Below, piece by piece: positions 43,056 to 53,879 of a DNA stretch of 64,000 nt. The stretch is from Neoarius graeffei (lineage: Eukaryota > Chordata > Actinopteri > Siluriformes > Ariidae): the NCBI RefSeq assembly GCF_027579695.1, contig NC_083587.1, forward strand, positions 34,825,732 through 34,889,731, read 5' to 3'. The number at the start of each line of letters is the position of its first letter. The stretch's first letter is position 1. The notes under the pieces were generated by a model, which made no database searches, was not told the origin of the DNA, and saw only the letters and a list, made by a program, of their open reading frames with translations. The position numbers and the translations under genes are program-made.

Positions 43056-43470
43056 GGCAGGATGGTGGTGTAGTGGTTAGCACTGTCACCTCACAGCAAG
43101 AAGGTTCTGGGTTTGAGCCCAGTGTCTGACAAGGACCTTTCCGCGTGGAGTTTGCATGTTCTTCCTGTGTCTGCATGGGTTTCCTCTGGGTGGTCTGGTT
43201 TCCACCACAGTCCAAAGACATGCTACTGTAAATTACCCATAGGTGTGAATGTGCATGTAAAAAGAAACAGGAGGGTTGCGGCAGTCCAAAGACCTGCAGG
43301 TTAGGTTAATTGGTGGCTCCAAATTGACCGTAGGTGTGAATGGTTGTTTCTCTGTCAGCCCTGCGATGATTTGGTGACTTGTCCAGTGTGTACCCCACCT
43401 CTTGCCCATCGTCAGCTAGGATAGGCTCCAGCTTGCCTGTGACCCTGCAAAGGATAAGCAGTTATGGATA
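43055..43470 (+). repeat. Chimeric SINE (type III body joined to type I tail)
   Basis: Head, body and the start of a type III tail (ACATGCTACTGTAAATTACC through GGAGGGTTGCGGCAG) run to 43282. The sequence then restarts inside a type I body (TCCAAAGACCTGCAGG) and continues to a type I tail end near 43470. The CAGTCCAAAGAC stretch is present twice. Confidence 0.8.
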
Positions 43471-43623
43471 TTAGATGTGTGTTGACAAGACAAAGTTTAA
43501 TATAACATCTGTTTAACTTATAACAGGAAAAAGTAAGGTTAATAATATAACTTAGATTACACATTTTTCAGTTTTACTCAAATTAGGGTGGTGCAAAAAT
43601 GAGTACACCCCACAACAAAAACT

Positions 43624-45064
43624 ACTACATCTAGTACTTTGTACGACCTCCATGATTTTTAATGACAGCACCAAGTCTTCTAGGCATGGAATGAACAAGT
43701 TGGTGACATTTTTGCAACATCAATCTTTTTCCATTCTTCAACAATGACCTCTTTTAGTGACTGGATGCTGGATGGAGAGTGATGCTCAACTTGTCTCTTC
43801 AGAATTCCCCATAGGTGTTCGATTGGGTTCAGATCAGGAGACATACGTACTTGGCCACTGAATCACTTTCACCCTGTTATTCTTCAGGAATCCAACAGTG
43901 GCCTTAGATGTGTGTTTAGTCATGTTGGAAAAGTGCACGACGACCAAGGGCACGGAGTGACGGTAACATCTTCACTTTCAGGAGAGCAATGCATCTGTGA
44001 ATTCATGATGCCATCAATGAAATGCAGCTCCCCAGTGGCGTGCACAGACATTTTGGGGGGCAAGTGCTCTGGGGGGAATAAAGGGCACTTTTTTGCGCAT
44101 GTGGAACACCTTATTATAAAAGTCTGAGATTTAACCCTCCTCTTGTGTTCGGGTCGCCACTGACCCGTTTTAGTTTTTAAAGGTGTAAAACAACCACTTA
44201 ATGTTAATTTATTACATCAAGGCTTTTTGACTTTGCCAGGAATCTCTAGTTGAACAAAATAGAAAAATAAATTTTTGTTTTCCTAAATCTGAAAATGGTC
44301 TAGCAAAAAATATAATACTTATGTGCAGTTGTTTCTGTATGCGACGGGCTACTTCACGACAAAATAATTACAGCTTGGGCTTAGAGGGCAAACAATACAT
44401 TTTCACTCGATTCATGTGTTACCTGGCTGGTGGGGCAGGGGAAGAACTGACTGACTGCCCGATGTGTTGTCTGCGCTACGACAAGGCCGTGGCTTCCAGG
44501 ACGCTATGCTGCTGCAACCTCACATTGAATGCACTGCATGCTTGTTCACGTGACAGAGCAAGAGAGACAGAGGTCCGGTGTGTGTGCAGAGGGGGCACAC
44601 ATCGGGACATTATTTTCACACACGCTTTTAATGCCGCGGCTTTTCTAAAAGATCATGTCGACATTGGCCTCAGTAAACTGTAAAAAATTAAAATACAATT
44701 CAAAAGGGCACTTTTTTGGACAGAGGGCAGAGGGGCAGGTGCTTGAGCACCACCTTGTGTCTATCTGTGCACGCCACTGCAGCTCCCCGACACCAGGGGC
44801 ACTCATGCAGCCCCACATAAGGACACTGCAACCACCATGTTTCACTGTAGGCACCATGCATTTTTCTTTGTATTCCTCACCTTTGCGATGCCATACGGTT
44901 TTGAAGCCATCAGTTCCAAAAACATTTATCTTGGTCTCATCACTCCAGAGTATAGAGTCCCAGTAGTCCTCATCTTTGTCAGCATGGGCCCTGGCAAACT
45001 CTAGGCAGGCTTTTTTGTGCCTGGGCTTTAGGAGAGGCTTTTTTCGTGGACTAAAAGAGGTCAT
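43624..45064 (-). pseudogene. Tc1-like transposase relic, split by hAT
   Basis: The part at 44790-45064 reads [35 protein letters not shown] (first Asp) and [19 protein letters not shown]. Beyond the hAT, 43624-44024 encodes decayed second-Asp and Glu regions and the C-terminus. The N-terminal DNA-binding half is absent: at 45064 the frame meets the inverted 3' arm. Confidence 0.75.
44033..44779. mobile_element. Non-autonomous hAT element with 8-bp duplication
   Basis: The termini CAGTGGCGTGCACAGA and, inverted, CAGTGGCGTGCACAGATAGA bound it. CAGCTCCC is duplicated at 44025-44032 and 44780-44787. Near the right end, GGGCACTTTTTTGGACAG and GGGGCAGGTGCTTGAGCACC resemble the end region of hAT-Y (16795-16850), so the two families are related. 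The 120-codon open frame inside has no known domain. Confidence 0.88.
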
Positions 45065-45407
45065 TGTTGAAGAATGGAAAAAGATTGATGTTGCAAAATG
45101 TCGCCAACTTGTTCATTCCATGCCTAGAAGACTTGGTGCTGTCGTTAAAAATCATGGAGGCCATACAAAGTACTAGATGTAGTAGTTTTTGTTGTGGGGT
45201 ATACTCATTTTTGCACCACTCTAATTTGAGTAAAACTGAAAAAAATGTGTTATCTAAGTTAAATTATTAACCTTATTTTCCCGTTATAAGTTAAACAGAT
45301 GTTATGTTAAACAATGTCTTTTTTTCAACATTTTGGAAATTGTTTGTGTTCATTGAGATATTGTTCAAAATGTTACTTTTCAAAGGGGGTGTACTCATTT
45401 ACGCTGA

Positions 45408-45410
45408 GCA

Positions 45411-45469
<59 letters not shown>

Positions 45470-45474
45470 AAACC
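45408..45474. repeat. (GT)n(TA)n(CA)n microsatellite
   Basis: A self-complementary compound tract between two Tc1-type elements. Confidence 0.95.
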
Positions 45475-45811
45475 CCGTTTCCAAAAAAGTTGGGACAAAG
45501 TACAAATTGTAAATAAAAATGGAATGCATACACATACAGACATGCTTCTGTATTGGAAATCACAAAATGGGCTAAGGAATATTTCCAGAGAACATTATCT
45601 GTGAACACAATTCACCGTGCCATCTGCCGTTGCCAGCTAAAACTCTATAGTTCAAAGAAGAAGCCGTATCTAAACATGATCCAGAAGCGCAGACGTCTTC
45701 TCTGGGCCAAGGCTCATTTAAAATGGACTGTGGCAAAGTGGAAAACTGTTCTGTCGTCAGATGAATCAAAATTTGAAGTTCTTTATGGAAATCAGGGACG
45801 CCGTGTCATTT
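45468..45811 (+). mobile_element. Tc1-like element fragment, fourth family, internally deleted
   Basis: The terminus AACCCCGTTTCCAAAAAAGT is followed by an internal jump to transposase codons (WAKEYFQRTLSVNTIHRAIC to DESKFEVLYGNQGRR). It is cut at 45811 where the Gypsy LTR begins. Confidence 0.85.
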
Positions 45812-45997
45812 GATTTAAGGAGAGAGCGAGAGCAGAGGAGAGCTCTTTCCTGAACCAGACACCTGATGTGTGTGTGCGCGTGTGTCTGTCTATATGGTTA
45901 TGAGAGACCACTGAAAAGTGTGTAAAATAAAAGGATTACGAAACTTAGTTCTGTCCTGCCGTCTTCTGTGCTCCTCCCACTCTTACGAACTGCCACA
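45812..45997 (+). repeat. 5' LTR of Gypsy element, 5'-truncated
   Basis: It matches the 3' LTR (55737-56055) from the TTTAAGGAGAG region to the final CCACA. It contains the AATAAAAGGATTACG polyadenylation region. The first ~130 bp of the LTR are missing. Confidence 0.88.
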
Positions 45998-45998
45998 G

Positions 45999-46016
45999 TG
46001 GTGCCAAAACCCGGGA
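45999..46016 (+). other. Primer-binding site of Gypsy element
   Basis: TGGTGCCAAAACCCGGGA lies one base after the LTR end. It starts TGG, complementary to a tRNA CCA end. The tRNA species was not assigned. Confidence 0.75.
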
Positions 46017-46723
46017 TGTAGCAAACCTCTTTTTGATTTTATGATTGCTGTCTCTCATTTTGTCTACTTGAAGGCAGCTTGTATTGTTCGTAAGGTTAAA
46101 TCTTAAAAACGAATAGTTATTTTAAATGCATTTTGATATGATTTTGTATATAAATATATTTTATGATTTGAGTTTATTATAAGAAAATGTAATTCATCTG
46201 TTTTTATATGTATATTGCCCGTTTTGGAGCTTAAGGTTATAATAAGCTTTTATTTTGAAGACAGCTAATTGACTTCCTACTTCCTTGTTGCATTGAGTTT
46301 TGTGGTATAAAAAGGGGGACTTGACCACGGAATGAATGAGCTAACGATAAAAACAATAAAGGTTCAAGATAAACAAAGGAAAATGAGGCAATAAAGCAGT
46401 TATAGTAATTTAATAACAAAGCGACGGAGGGTGAATGTTTTATAGCAACCCACCGAGGAGGCACAAGGTTAGTGAGTGTTTGTTTATGGTCATATTTATT
46501 TGTTTTGACGATTTGTGTCAGAAAGCTATGCTAACTCTTTTGCCCACCTGTGTAGTGAAGCTTCGGTGTATTGCTTAATATGTAGTGCTAAGTGGAAATA
46601 AAATGTAACTGTTGCATTTTCTGTGTTTTACAAGTTCTCACGTTGGTTTTATGGAAATGGTTCATGGAAATAAACATTGAAAACCATCAGTCGAGTCCAC
46701 TATCTTTCGGAGGGTATGCTACA
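46017..46723 (+). repeat. Solo LTR of a second LTR retrotransposon
   Basis: It starts TGTAGCAAACC and ends GGTATGCTACA, with the 5-bp duplication CGGGA on both sides (46012-46016, 46724-46728). A TATAAAAAGG is at 46306 and AATAAA at 46355-46360, giving an internal promoter/poly(A) order typical of an LTR. It lies at the 3' end of the Gypsy primer-binding site. Confidence 0.82.
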
Positions 46724-46755
46724 CGGGACATGGAGCGCAGAAGAAGAACAGCCCC

Positions 46756-47637
46756 ATGGAGTCCTCCCCTTTCGCCGACCTGGTCCACGCCCTCGCCACG
46801 GCCCAGCAGAGCCAGCACCAGGCACTAGTCACCCTCCGGAAGGAGCAAGAGCAACGGTTCGAGGCCCCGGTGTTGGCATAGCAGGAAGATCGACAGGTGT
46901 TCCGGCACCTCCTCGCGTCGGCGGGGTCCACCACCTCCACCGCCGCGGGCCCTTCCCCCCTCACCCTAACGAAGATGGGCCCGCAGGACGACCCTGAGGC
47001 CTTCCTCATGCTCTTTGAGCAGGTAGCAGAGACCTCGGGATGGCCGGTGGAACAGCGCGCGGCGCGCCTCCTCCCCCTGCTAACGGGCGAGGCACAGCTG
47101 ACCGCGCTACAGCTCCCCGCCGACCGCCGGCTGGCCTACGCGGACCTTCGCCGGGCCGTCCTCCAGCGTGTGGGACGCACCCCTGAACAACACCGACAGC
47201 GCTTCCGCGCTTTGCGCTTGGAGGAAGTCGGCCGGCCGTTCGCGTTTGGCCAGCAACTCCGGGACACCTGCTGGCGGTGGTTGAGGGCCGACAACCGCGA
47301 CGCTGAGGGAATCATCGATCAGGTGGTACTGGAGCAGTTCATCGCTCGCCTACCAGCGGGAACCGCAGAGTGGGTCCAGTGTCACCGCCCGGCGTCGCTG
47401 GATCAGGCAATCGAGCTGGTGGAGGACCATTTGGCAGCTGTCCTGACGGCAGGACAACAGACAACCTCTTCTTCCCTCTCCTCTCTCTCTCTCTCTCTCT
47501 TTCTCTCCTCCTGTGTCTCATGCTCGCCCCGTTCCCCCACCGCAGAGGCGGGGGCCGGCGCCACCCCAGCCAGCCCACTGCACCCGCGGTGCCCTCCCGT
47601 TTCTCCCTTCTATGTCTGTCCCCCCCCCCCCAGGTGA
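46756..47637 (+). pseudogene. Gypsy gag, one in-frame stop and a C-terminal frameshift
   Basis: The capsid precursor begins MESSPFADLVHALATAQQSQ. A TAG at 46879 replaces codon 42; reading then resumes in frame with HLLASAGSTTSTAAG, MGPQDDPEAFLMLFEQVAET (retrotransposon gag/SCAN-like capsid core), AARLLPLLTGEAQLTALQLP and FRALRLEEVGRPFAFGQQLR. After LAAVLTAGQQTTSSS the frame enters a CT- and C-rich tract and shifts, ending at 47637. GC content is much higher than in surrounding DNA. Confidence 0.88.
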
Positions 47638-47680
47638 GTGAGCCCCAGAGCACCAGTACAGAGAGGAAGCCTGGGCCAGT

Positions 47681-47875
47681 TGCTGGCACTGCAGGGAGCT
47701 GGGCCACCTCCAACAGCAGTGCTCGGTAATGGAGGTGGGCGTGGTAGTTCGGATCCCCGATGTGCCAGGAGCCGCCCTCGATCGGGCCGGAGCGTATCGC
47801 ATACCGGTGAGTGTCCAAGGGGATACATATCAGGTGTTGGTGGACTCTGGCTGTAATCAGACCTCAATCCGATGA
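47681..47875 (+). pseudogene. Gypsy nucleocapsid knuckle and protease fragment
   Basis: A CCHC zinc knuckle CWHCRELGHLQQQC is at 47681-47722. In the same frame a retropepsin active-site motif YQVLVDSGCNQTSI (Asp codon at 47843) is followed by a TGA at 47873. Weak protease/RT-linker similarity continues to about 48340 (IILGTDWPGFG near 48020). Confidence 0.85.
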
Positions 47876-48830
47876 GGCATTGGGGGGAGCACAATTGGTG
47901 AAGGTGTTGTGTGTGCACGGGGATGTTCACAACTACCCTTTAGTGTTGGTCCACATTCTTTTTTGAGGGGAAAAATTTAGAGTAAAGGCGGCGGTTAATC
48001 CTCGCCTTACCCACTCGATAATTTTGGGGACTGATTGGCCGGGATTTGGGGAATTAATGAGTCATTTAGTGAAGAGTGGGTCCTGCCGTAGTTTAGCAGG
48101 GGGAGGTCCCGGTGTTGCATTGGCAGGAGCAGCTGTCACAGAGCCGTCTATGTCATCTCCACGTCAGAGTGAGGAGCCGCCGGCCCCTCCTCTTTCTATT
48201 GGGGAATCCCTTGTGGATTTTCCATTAGAGCAGTCGTGAGACGAGACTCTGTGGCATGCGTTTGACCAAGTGAGAGTAATCGATGGTCAAACACTCCAGC
48301 CAAACGCCATCCCGTCCTTCCCCTACTTCGCAATTATGAAGGATAGATTATACTGAGTAACACAGGACACTCAGACTAAAGAGCAAGTCATGCAGCTTTT
48401 CAAATCAAATCAAATCAAATCAAGTTTATTTGTACAGCGCTTTTAACAATAAACATTGTCGCAAAGCAGCTTTACAGAATTTGAACGACTTAAAACATGA
48501 GCTAATTTTATCCCTAATCTATCCCCAATGAGCAAGCCTGTGGCGACGGTGGCAAGGAAAAACTCCCTCAGACGACATGAGGAAGAAACCTCGAGAGGAA
48601 CCAGACTCAAAAGGGAACCCATCCTCATTTGGGCAACAACAGACAGCCTGACTATAATATTAACAGTTTTAACAGGTATAACCCTCAACTGTCCTCATGG
48701 GGCCGTCCTTCACAGGAGTGGGGCGATAAAACTCCGACCAGACACAGGGCACCAGGATGGATCAAGCAGGTCCGAGGGGCAGAAGAGGCCAGCATCTCAA
48801 TCCCAGGATCAACATGTAACTCAGAGGGAC

Positions 48831-48865
48831 AGATGGGGGGGGGGGAAGAGAGAGAGAGAAAGAAA
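48831..48865. repeat. G-rich and GA-rich tract in LINE 3' UTR
   Basis: A G run followed by GAGAGAGAAAGAAAAC. A shorter similar block at 49227-49255 together with repeated AACTCAGAGGGACAG shows an internal repeat in the 3' UTR. Confidence 0.7.
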
Positions 48866-49565
48866 ACATGTTGTTAGGTATGCCCTAAAAATGACAAGTA
48901 TTAAATCTGTGTGGTAGGCTCGCAGAGACGAGAGTCTTTACATCAGGCATGACACACAATGGCATGTTAATATGGTAAAAAAATATATCATGACCTGCTC
49001 TGGCTGGATGCTTGATTGGGTGATGGGAGCACACTCCTCAGCAATGATGAGATGCACCTGGGACCCTTAGGCCTGGCCAAGACAATTCAGTTACATTTCA
49101 CCGGGTCTGGGACATGCGACAGAATGTCTGACGGCCGTTTCCCTGCAGGCTACGATAGCCAGTCGAGGTCCCCACCGTCTCCACCAAAAGATTTCCTGTT
49201 GACTCCATGTAACTCAGAGGGACAGATTTGGAGTGGGGGGGGAGAGAAAGAAAACACAGGTGGTTAGGTATGCCCAATGTCACCTGAATAAGTAGGAACA
49301 GTATACATATTGCACCGAGTACAAGCAGGGACTCCGGCAACTAACTATGACAGCATAACTAAAAGGAGAGAGCCAGAAGGTAACACAGGCATGAGGGAGC
49401 CCCGGGACATAAAGCAGCCAGCCACTGCACCGTCAACAAACTCGAGTGAGCAAGCGAGTGGGGACTGACAGCATCCATACATCCCAGTTTACCAAAACAC
49501 TCTATGTCTGAGGACCCTCCAGATCTACTCCTTTACCTCATAAACACCATTAACAAAAGGCTTGA

Positions 49566-52527
49566 CTAAACAGATGTTTTCAGCCTAGACTTAAATGCTG
49601 AGACTGTGTCTGATTCCCGAACATTACTTGGAAGGCTGTTCCATAACAGTGGGGCTTTGTAAGAAAAGGCTCTGCCCCCTGATGTAGCCTTCACTATACG
49701 AGGTACCAGCAGATAGCCTGCACCTTTTGATCTAAGTAGGCGTGGCGGGTCATAGAGGAGCAGAAGTTCACTCAGGTACTGTGGTGCGAGACCATTTAGT
49801 GCTTTAAAGGTCAATAGTAGTATTTTATAATCAATACGAAATTTGATTGGGAGCCAATGCAGTGTGGATAAGACAGGCATGATGTGGTCATATTTTCTAG
49901 TTCTAGTAAGGACTCTTGCTGTGGCATTTTGAACTAACTGGAGCTTGTTTATGCACTTATTGGAACATCCAGACAGTAAGGCATTACAATAATCCAACCT
50001 GGAGGTAACGAAAGCATGGACTAGTTTTTCTGCATCATGCAATGACATTAAATTTCTTATCTTTGCAATATTTCTGAGATGAAAGAAAGCTATCCGGGTG
50101 ATGTTATCAATGTGAGTTTTGAATGAAAGACTGGGGTCAATAATCACTCCGGGGTCTTTTACTGCTGCACGTGAAGAAACAGAAAGGCCATCCAGAGTTA
50201 CTGTGTAATCAGAAAACTTACTTCTAGCTGTATGTGGTCCTAGCACAAGTACTTCAGTCTTGTCAGAGTTAAGCAGAAGGAAATTTATAAGCATCCAGTG
50301 TCTAATGTCCTTAACACATTCCTCAGTTTTATTAAGCTGGTGTCTCTCATCAGGTTTTGCAGAGACATACAACTGTGTGTCATCAGCATAACAGTGGAAA
50401 CTAATACAATGTTTACGAATAATATCGCCCAGAGGTAACATATATAGAGAAAAAAGCAGTGGACCCAAGACAGAACCTTGTGGAACACCAAACTTTACCT
50501 CGGTACGTCTAGAAATATCACCATTTATATCAACATACTGATAACGATCAGTTAGATAAGACCTGAGCCAGGAGAGGGCCATTCCCTTAACTCCCACAAC
50601 ATTTTCTAGTCTATCCAGAAGAATGGAATGATCAATGGTATCAAATGCTGCACTAAGGTCAAGCAACACAAGTAGCGAGACACAGCCCTGATCAGACGCC
50701 AACAGTAGGTCATTTACTACTTTAACCAGTGCTGTCTCTGTGCTATGATGAGGTCTAAATCCTGACTGATACATTTCATGGATGTTATTCCTATGTAAAT
50801 ATGAGCATAACTGCTGTGCCACAGCTTTTTCAAGGATCTTGGAGATAAAGGGGAGGTTTGATATTGGCCAATAATTGGACAGCTGACAGGGATCAAGGTC
50901 AGGTTTTTTAATCAGGGGTTTGATAACTGCTAGTTTAAAGGATTTGGGTACATAGCCAATCATAAGAGAAGAATTTATTATTTTTAGAAGCGGTTCAATT
51001 ACTCCAGGCATTATCTGTTTGAATAGATGTGTCGGTAAGGGATCTAGTACGCAAGTTGAGGCTTTTGATGTAGAGATTAATGAAAGTAATTCAGTTTCTT
51101 TTAGGGGAGTAAAACATTCTAACTGATGATCTGATACAGTTATATTGTTAACTACAAGGTCACTTTCATTGTCTAACCTTAAATTAGTAGTTTGAATTTT
51201 TTGTCGGATATTCTCAATTTTGTCATTAAAAAAAATTCATGAAGTCGTTGCTACTACATACTGCAGGTGTGCATGTGTTGATAGTGGACTTATTCCTGGT
51301 TAATTTTGCTACAGTATTAAATAGGAATCTAGGATTATTTTTGTTATCTTCTATTAGGGAGGAGAGATATGTTGATCTCGCAGCACTAAGAGCTTTTCTA
51401 TACTTCAGAAAGCTCTCCTTCCACGCCAATTTGAACACTACCAATTTTGTTTGACGCCATTTACGTTCCAATTTTCGAGTGGTCTGTTTTAATGTGCGAG
51501 TGTCATCATTATACCAGGGTGCTAATTTTTTGTCTCTGACCATTTTCCTTTTTAGAGGAGCTACATTATCTAAAGTATGGCGGAATGTTGACTCTAAGCA
51601 TTCAGTTGCCTGATCGAGTTCTGCAGGGGCTGACAGCGACCCAATCAAAGTTGACAGCTCTGGGAGATAATTTATAAAGCTCTGTGCAGTAGTTGACGTG
51701 AAAGTACATTTAATACAGTAGCGTGGTGAGGTGCATATATTATTACTCAGACATATTTTGAATGAGATGAGACAATGATCTGAGATAACTTCAGACTGTG
51801 GAAGTATGACTATATTGTCTACGTTTAATCTGAATGTTAGTATTAGATCAAGGGTGTGACCACCATTATGGGTCAGTCCTATGACATTCTGCTTAATCCC
51901 GACTGAATCTAAGATGGACACAAACGCTGTTTTTAAAGGGTCTTCTGGGTTATCAAAGTGAATATTAAAATCTCCGACAACTAAAGCTTTGTCTAAGGAA
52001 ATAACCAAATCTGAGATAAAATCTGCAAATTCAGAAAGAAACTCAGAATATGGCCCCGGGGGCCTGTAAATAATAAGCAATGGAATTAACTGGGTAGACT
52101 TATTTTTCGAGGCTACATACATTATATGAGTATGAAGAACTTCAAATGTATTAAATTTATAACCAGGTTTGTGTGTTACACCTAGATAATCGTTATAAAT
52201 AACCGCGACGCCTCCTCCTCTGCCAGTTAGACGAGGCTGGTGTATATAACTGTATCCAGGAGGACTCGCTTCATTTAATGCTATATATTCATTTGGCTTA
52301 ATCCATGTTTCTGTTAAACACAGTACATTAAACTCCTGATCAGTAATGAGTTCATTAACCATTAGCGCTTTAGATGTAAGAGATCTAATATTTAATAGCC
52401 CCACCTTTAGATCAAAGGTGCTGGCAGCAGCTGTACAGTCAGTCTGATCTAATTTTATATTGATTAGGTTACTGGAACAAACTCTCTGAAAATTTCTACC
52501 TTTTTGTTGAGCTCGGGGAACAGACAC
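49566..52527 (-). pseudogene. LINE ORF2: endonuclease and reverse transcriptase, one frameshift
   Basis: The multifunctional enzyme nicks the target and copies the RNA. The APE-type endonuclease is at the N-terminus (52527-51700): LLNIRSLTSKA, LCLTETWI, GGGVAVIYNDY, VVGDFNIHFD and ISDHCLISF. The reverse transcriptase (51011-49566) shows [62 protein letters not shown] and the active site [12 protein letters not shown], then a C-terminal YNALL/LHWLPI-type region. The two parts are joined by a readable linker except for one extra T in an eight-T run at about 51228-51237, which creates a stop. Without that indel the frame is open from end to end. It may be a young element or a homopolymer sequencing error. 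Confidence 0.9.
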
Positions 52528-52623
52528 AGTCTCGATGTAGTGGGCCCTGAGTGACGACTCTGTGCAGCTAGCAGACAGTCGGTTTAGCCTGTTCGTCTGC
52601 TCCCTGGCCTTGGCTCTGGATTG

Positions 52624-53553
52624 TCAGAAATTAACTAGGCCTGTTCTGAGACTATGACCTATGCTGCAGGAAATGAGAGCAGCACCTTCCCGAGTGGGAT
52701 GGATACCGTCCCGCCCTAACAGGCCAGCAGTGCCCTCAAAATTAGCCCAATTATCTGTAAAGCCCACACTGTTTTCAGAGCACCACCTGGACAGCCAGCA
52801 GTTCAGCGACCATAACCTGCTGTAAGCTACATTGCCACGCCGCATTGGGATGGGGCCAGAGCATACTACAGCATCGGACATTGCCTTCGCTAATTTAAAC
52901 ACCTCTACAAAGTTACTCTTAGTAACCTCAGACTGACGAAGGCATATATCATTAGCTCCTGCATGGATAACTATCTTTGAGAACCTGTGCTTGCCTAGGA
53001 CCCTAAGATTACCTGCTATGTCCGGTGCCCTGGCTCCCGGTATACACCTGACTAAAGCTGCTGGTGCCCCTAAAGGCTGAGCTAATTTCACGTGCCGTAT
53101 GATAGAGTCCCCTATAACCAGAGCTCTTTCAGGTTTCTCAGTGGGTGCATCACTAAGGAGAGCAAACCTGTTCGACACGTGACGCGGAGAGGAGTGGTGC
53201 TCCCGTGGGCGAGCCTCTGCGGTAGCTTTGGCTCTACGCTTATGCCGCCGAGCCGTCACCCATTCGCCCCGCTGTAAGGGCTCTAATGCCGGAGGTGGGG
53301 GATTGCTAACTCCACCTAGGGCGTCCAGACTTTCCCTAACAGAAACTACACTGTTCTCACGCTCACTAACCTGCTCTAAAGCCTGGACACGCGCTTCTAG
53401 CACTGAAATCTTCTCTGTCAGAGAGCTAACTAATCTGCACTTATCACAAGTAAAACTAATAGAGCTATCGCTAGTGACGGAGGAAGAATGACTAAACATC
53501 CTGCACTCAGCACACTGAACAGGCTGAAGGTATGCCATGATGAAAAGATTCAC
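52624..53553 (-). CDS. LINE ORF1 with zinc finger, coiled coil and SGNH esterase
   Basis: This intact 309-residue frame lies 96 bp upstream of ORF2. In order: a CxxC...CxxC zinc finger (CAECRMFSH to CDKCRL, residues 14-41), a leucine heptad coiled coil (LTEKISVLEARVQALEQV), a basic linker (ARRHKRRAKATAEARPRE), then an SGNH/GDSL hydrolase domain with ALVIGDSIIRHV (nucleophile Ser), IHAGANDI (Asn block) and DGIHPTREGA (Asp/His). This is the esterase-bearing ORF1 type of CR1/L2-clade elements, thought to act as an RNA-binding and possibly membrane/lipid-acting partner of ORF2. The first Met (MNLFIMAYLQ) could be replaced by the second, five codons in. Confidence 0.9.
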   Translation of the reverse strand: MNLFIMAYLQPVQCAECRMFSHSSSVTSDSSISFTCDKCRLVSSLTEKISVLEARVQALEQVSERENSVVSVRESLDALGGVSNPPPPALEPLQRGEWVTARRHKRRAKATAEARPREHHSSPRHVSNRFALLSDAPTEKPERALVIGDSIIRHVKLAQPLGAPAALVRCIPGARAPDIAGNLRVLGKHRFSKIVIHAGANDICLRQSEVTKSNFVEVFKLAKAMSDAVVCSGPIPMRRGNVAYSRLWSLNCWLSRWCSENSVGFTDNWANFEGTAGLLGRDGIHPTREGAALISCSIGHSLRTGLVNF

Positions 53554-53879
53554 GTACCTTAAATGAAGATCTGTTGATATTAAAGCAGATCAGATGGCCT
53601 CCGCTTGTGGACTTTACACAGGAGGAGAGAAAAAGAAAGCTTCCGGTCTCGGCGTTCTTCCGAAAAAAGAAAGAGAAAAAACCGGGAAAAAAAACGGAAA
53701 AAGGAAAGCGAAAGTGAAAAGTACAAAAATGAAAGCGACAGTATAATAAAAATGAAGACGATACTGGAAATTTATTTATAGAAAAAAAGTTAAAAAAGGA
53801 TTAGTAATTAACGCCGGCATTCGCGGGAAAAAGGACTCGGCGCGAACAACTCAGGAAACAGGAAGTGCGTAAAAATTCC

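Larger units (their letters stand above)
43478..45414 (-). mobile_element. Tc1-like foldback element with duplicated 3' end
   Basis: The arms at about 43478-43760 and 45062-45340 are inverted copies (GTTTAACTTATAACAGG, TTTTACTCAAATTAGGGTGG and their inverses). Each arm includes the C-terminal transposase codons: RLGAVVKNHGGHTKY is read on the plus strand near 45160 and on the minus strand near 43640. A hAT element is inserted at 44033-44779. Confidence 0.78.
48396..53870 (-). mobile_element. Near-full-length L2-type LINE inserted in Gypsy element
   Basis: The 3' end is at 48396 with a (TTGAT)n-type tail, written on the plus strand as repeated CAAAT, preceded by AGCGCTGTACAAATAAACTT as in fish L2 elements. 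ORF1 and ORF2 follow on the minus strand. Gypsy sequence continues on both sides (GTCATGCAGC before, GAATTGGTATTCC after), so the LINE inserted within the Gypsy. No clear target duplication was seen, which is usual for L2. Confidence 0.88.

Noticed and set aside
44321-44683. 120-codon open frame with many cysteines
   Set aside because: It lies inside a non-autonomous hAT element and lacks a start context, domain or homology that can be recognised.
47339-47930. Long minus-strand open frames opposite gag
   Set aside because: GC-rich shadow frames of the Gypsy gag region; codon pattern and motifs support only the plus strand.
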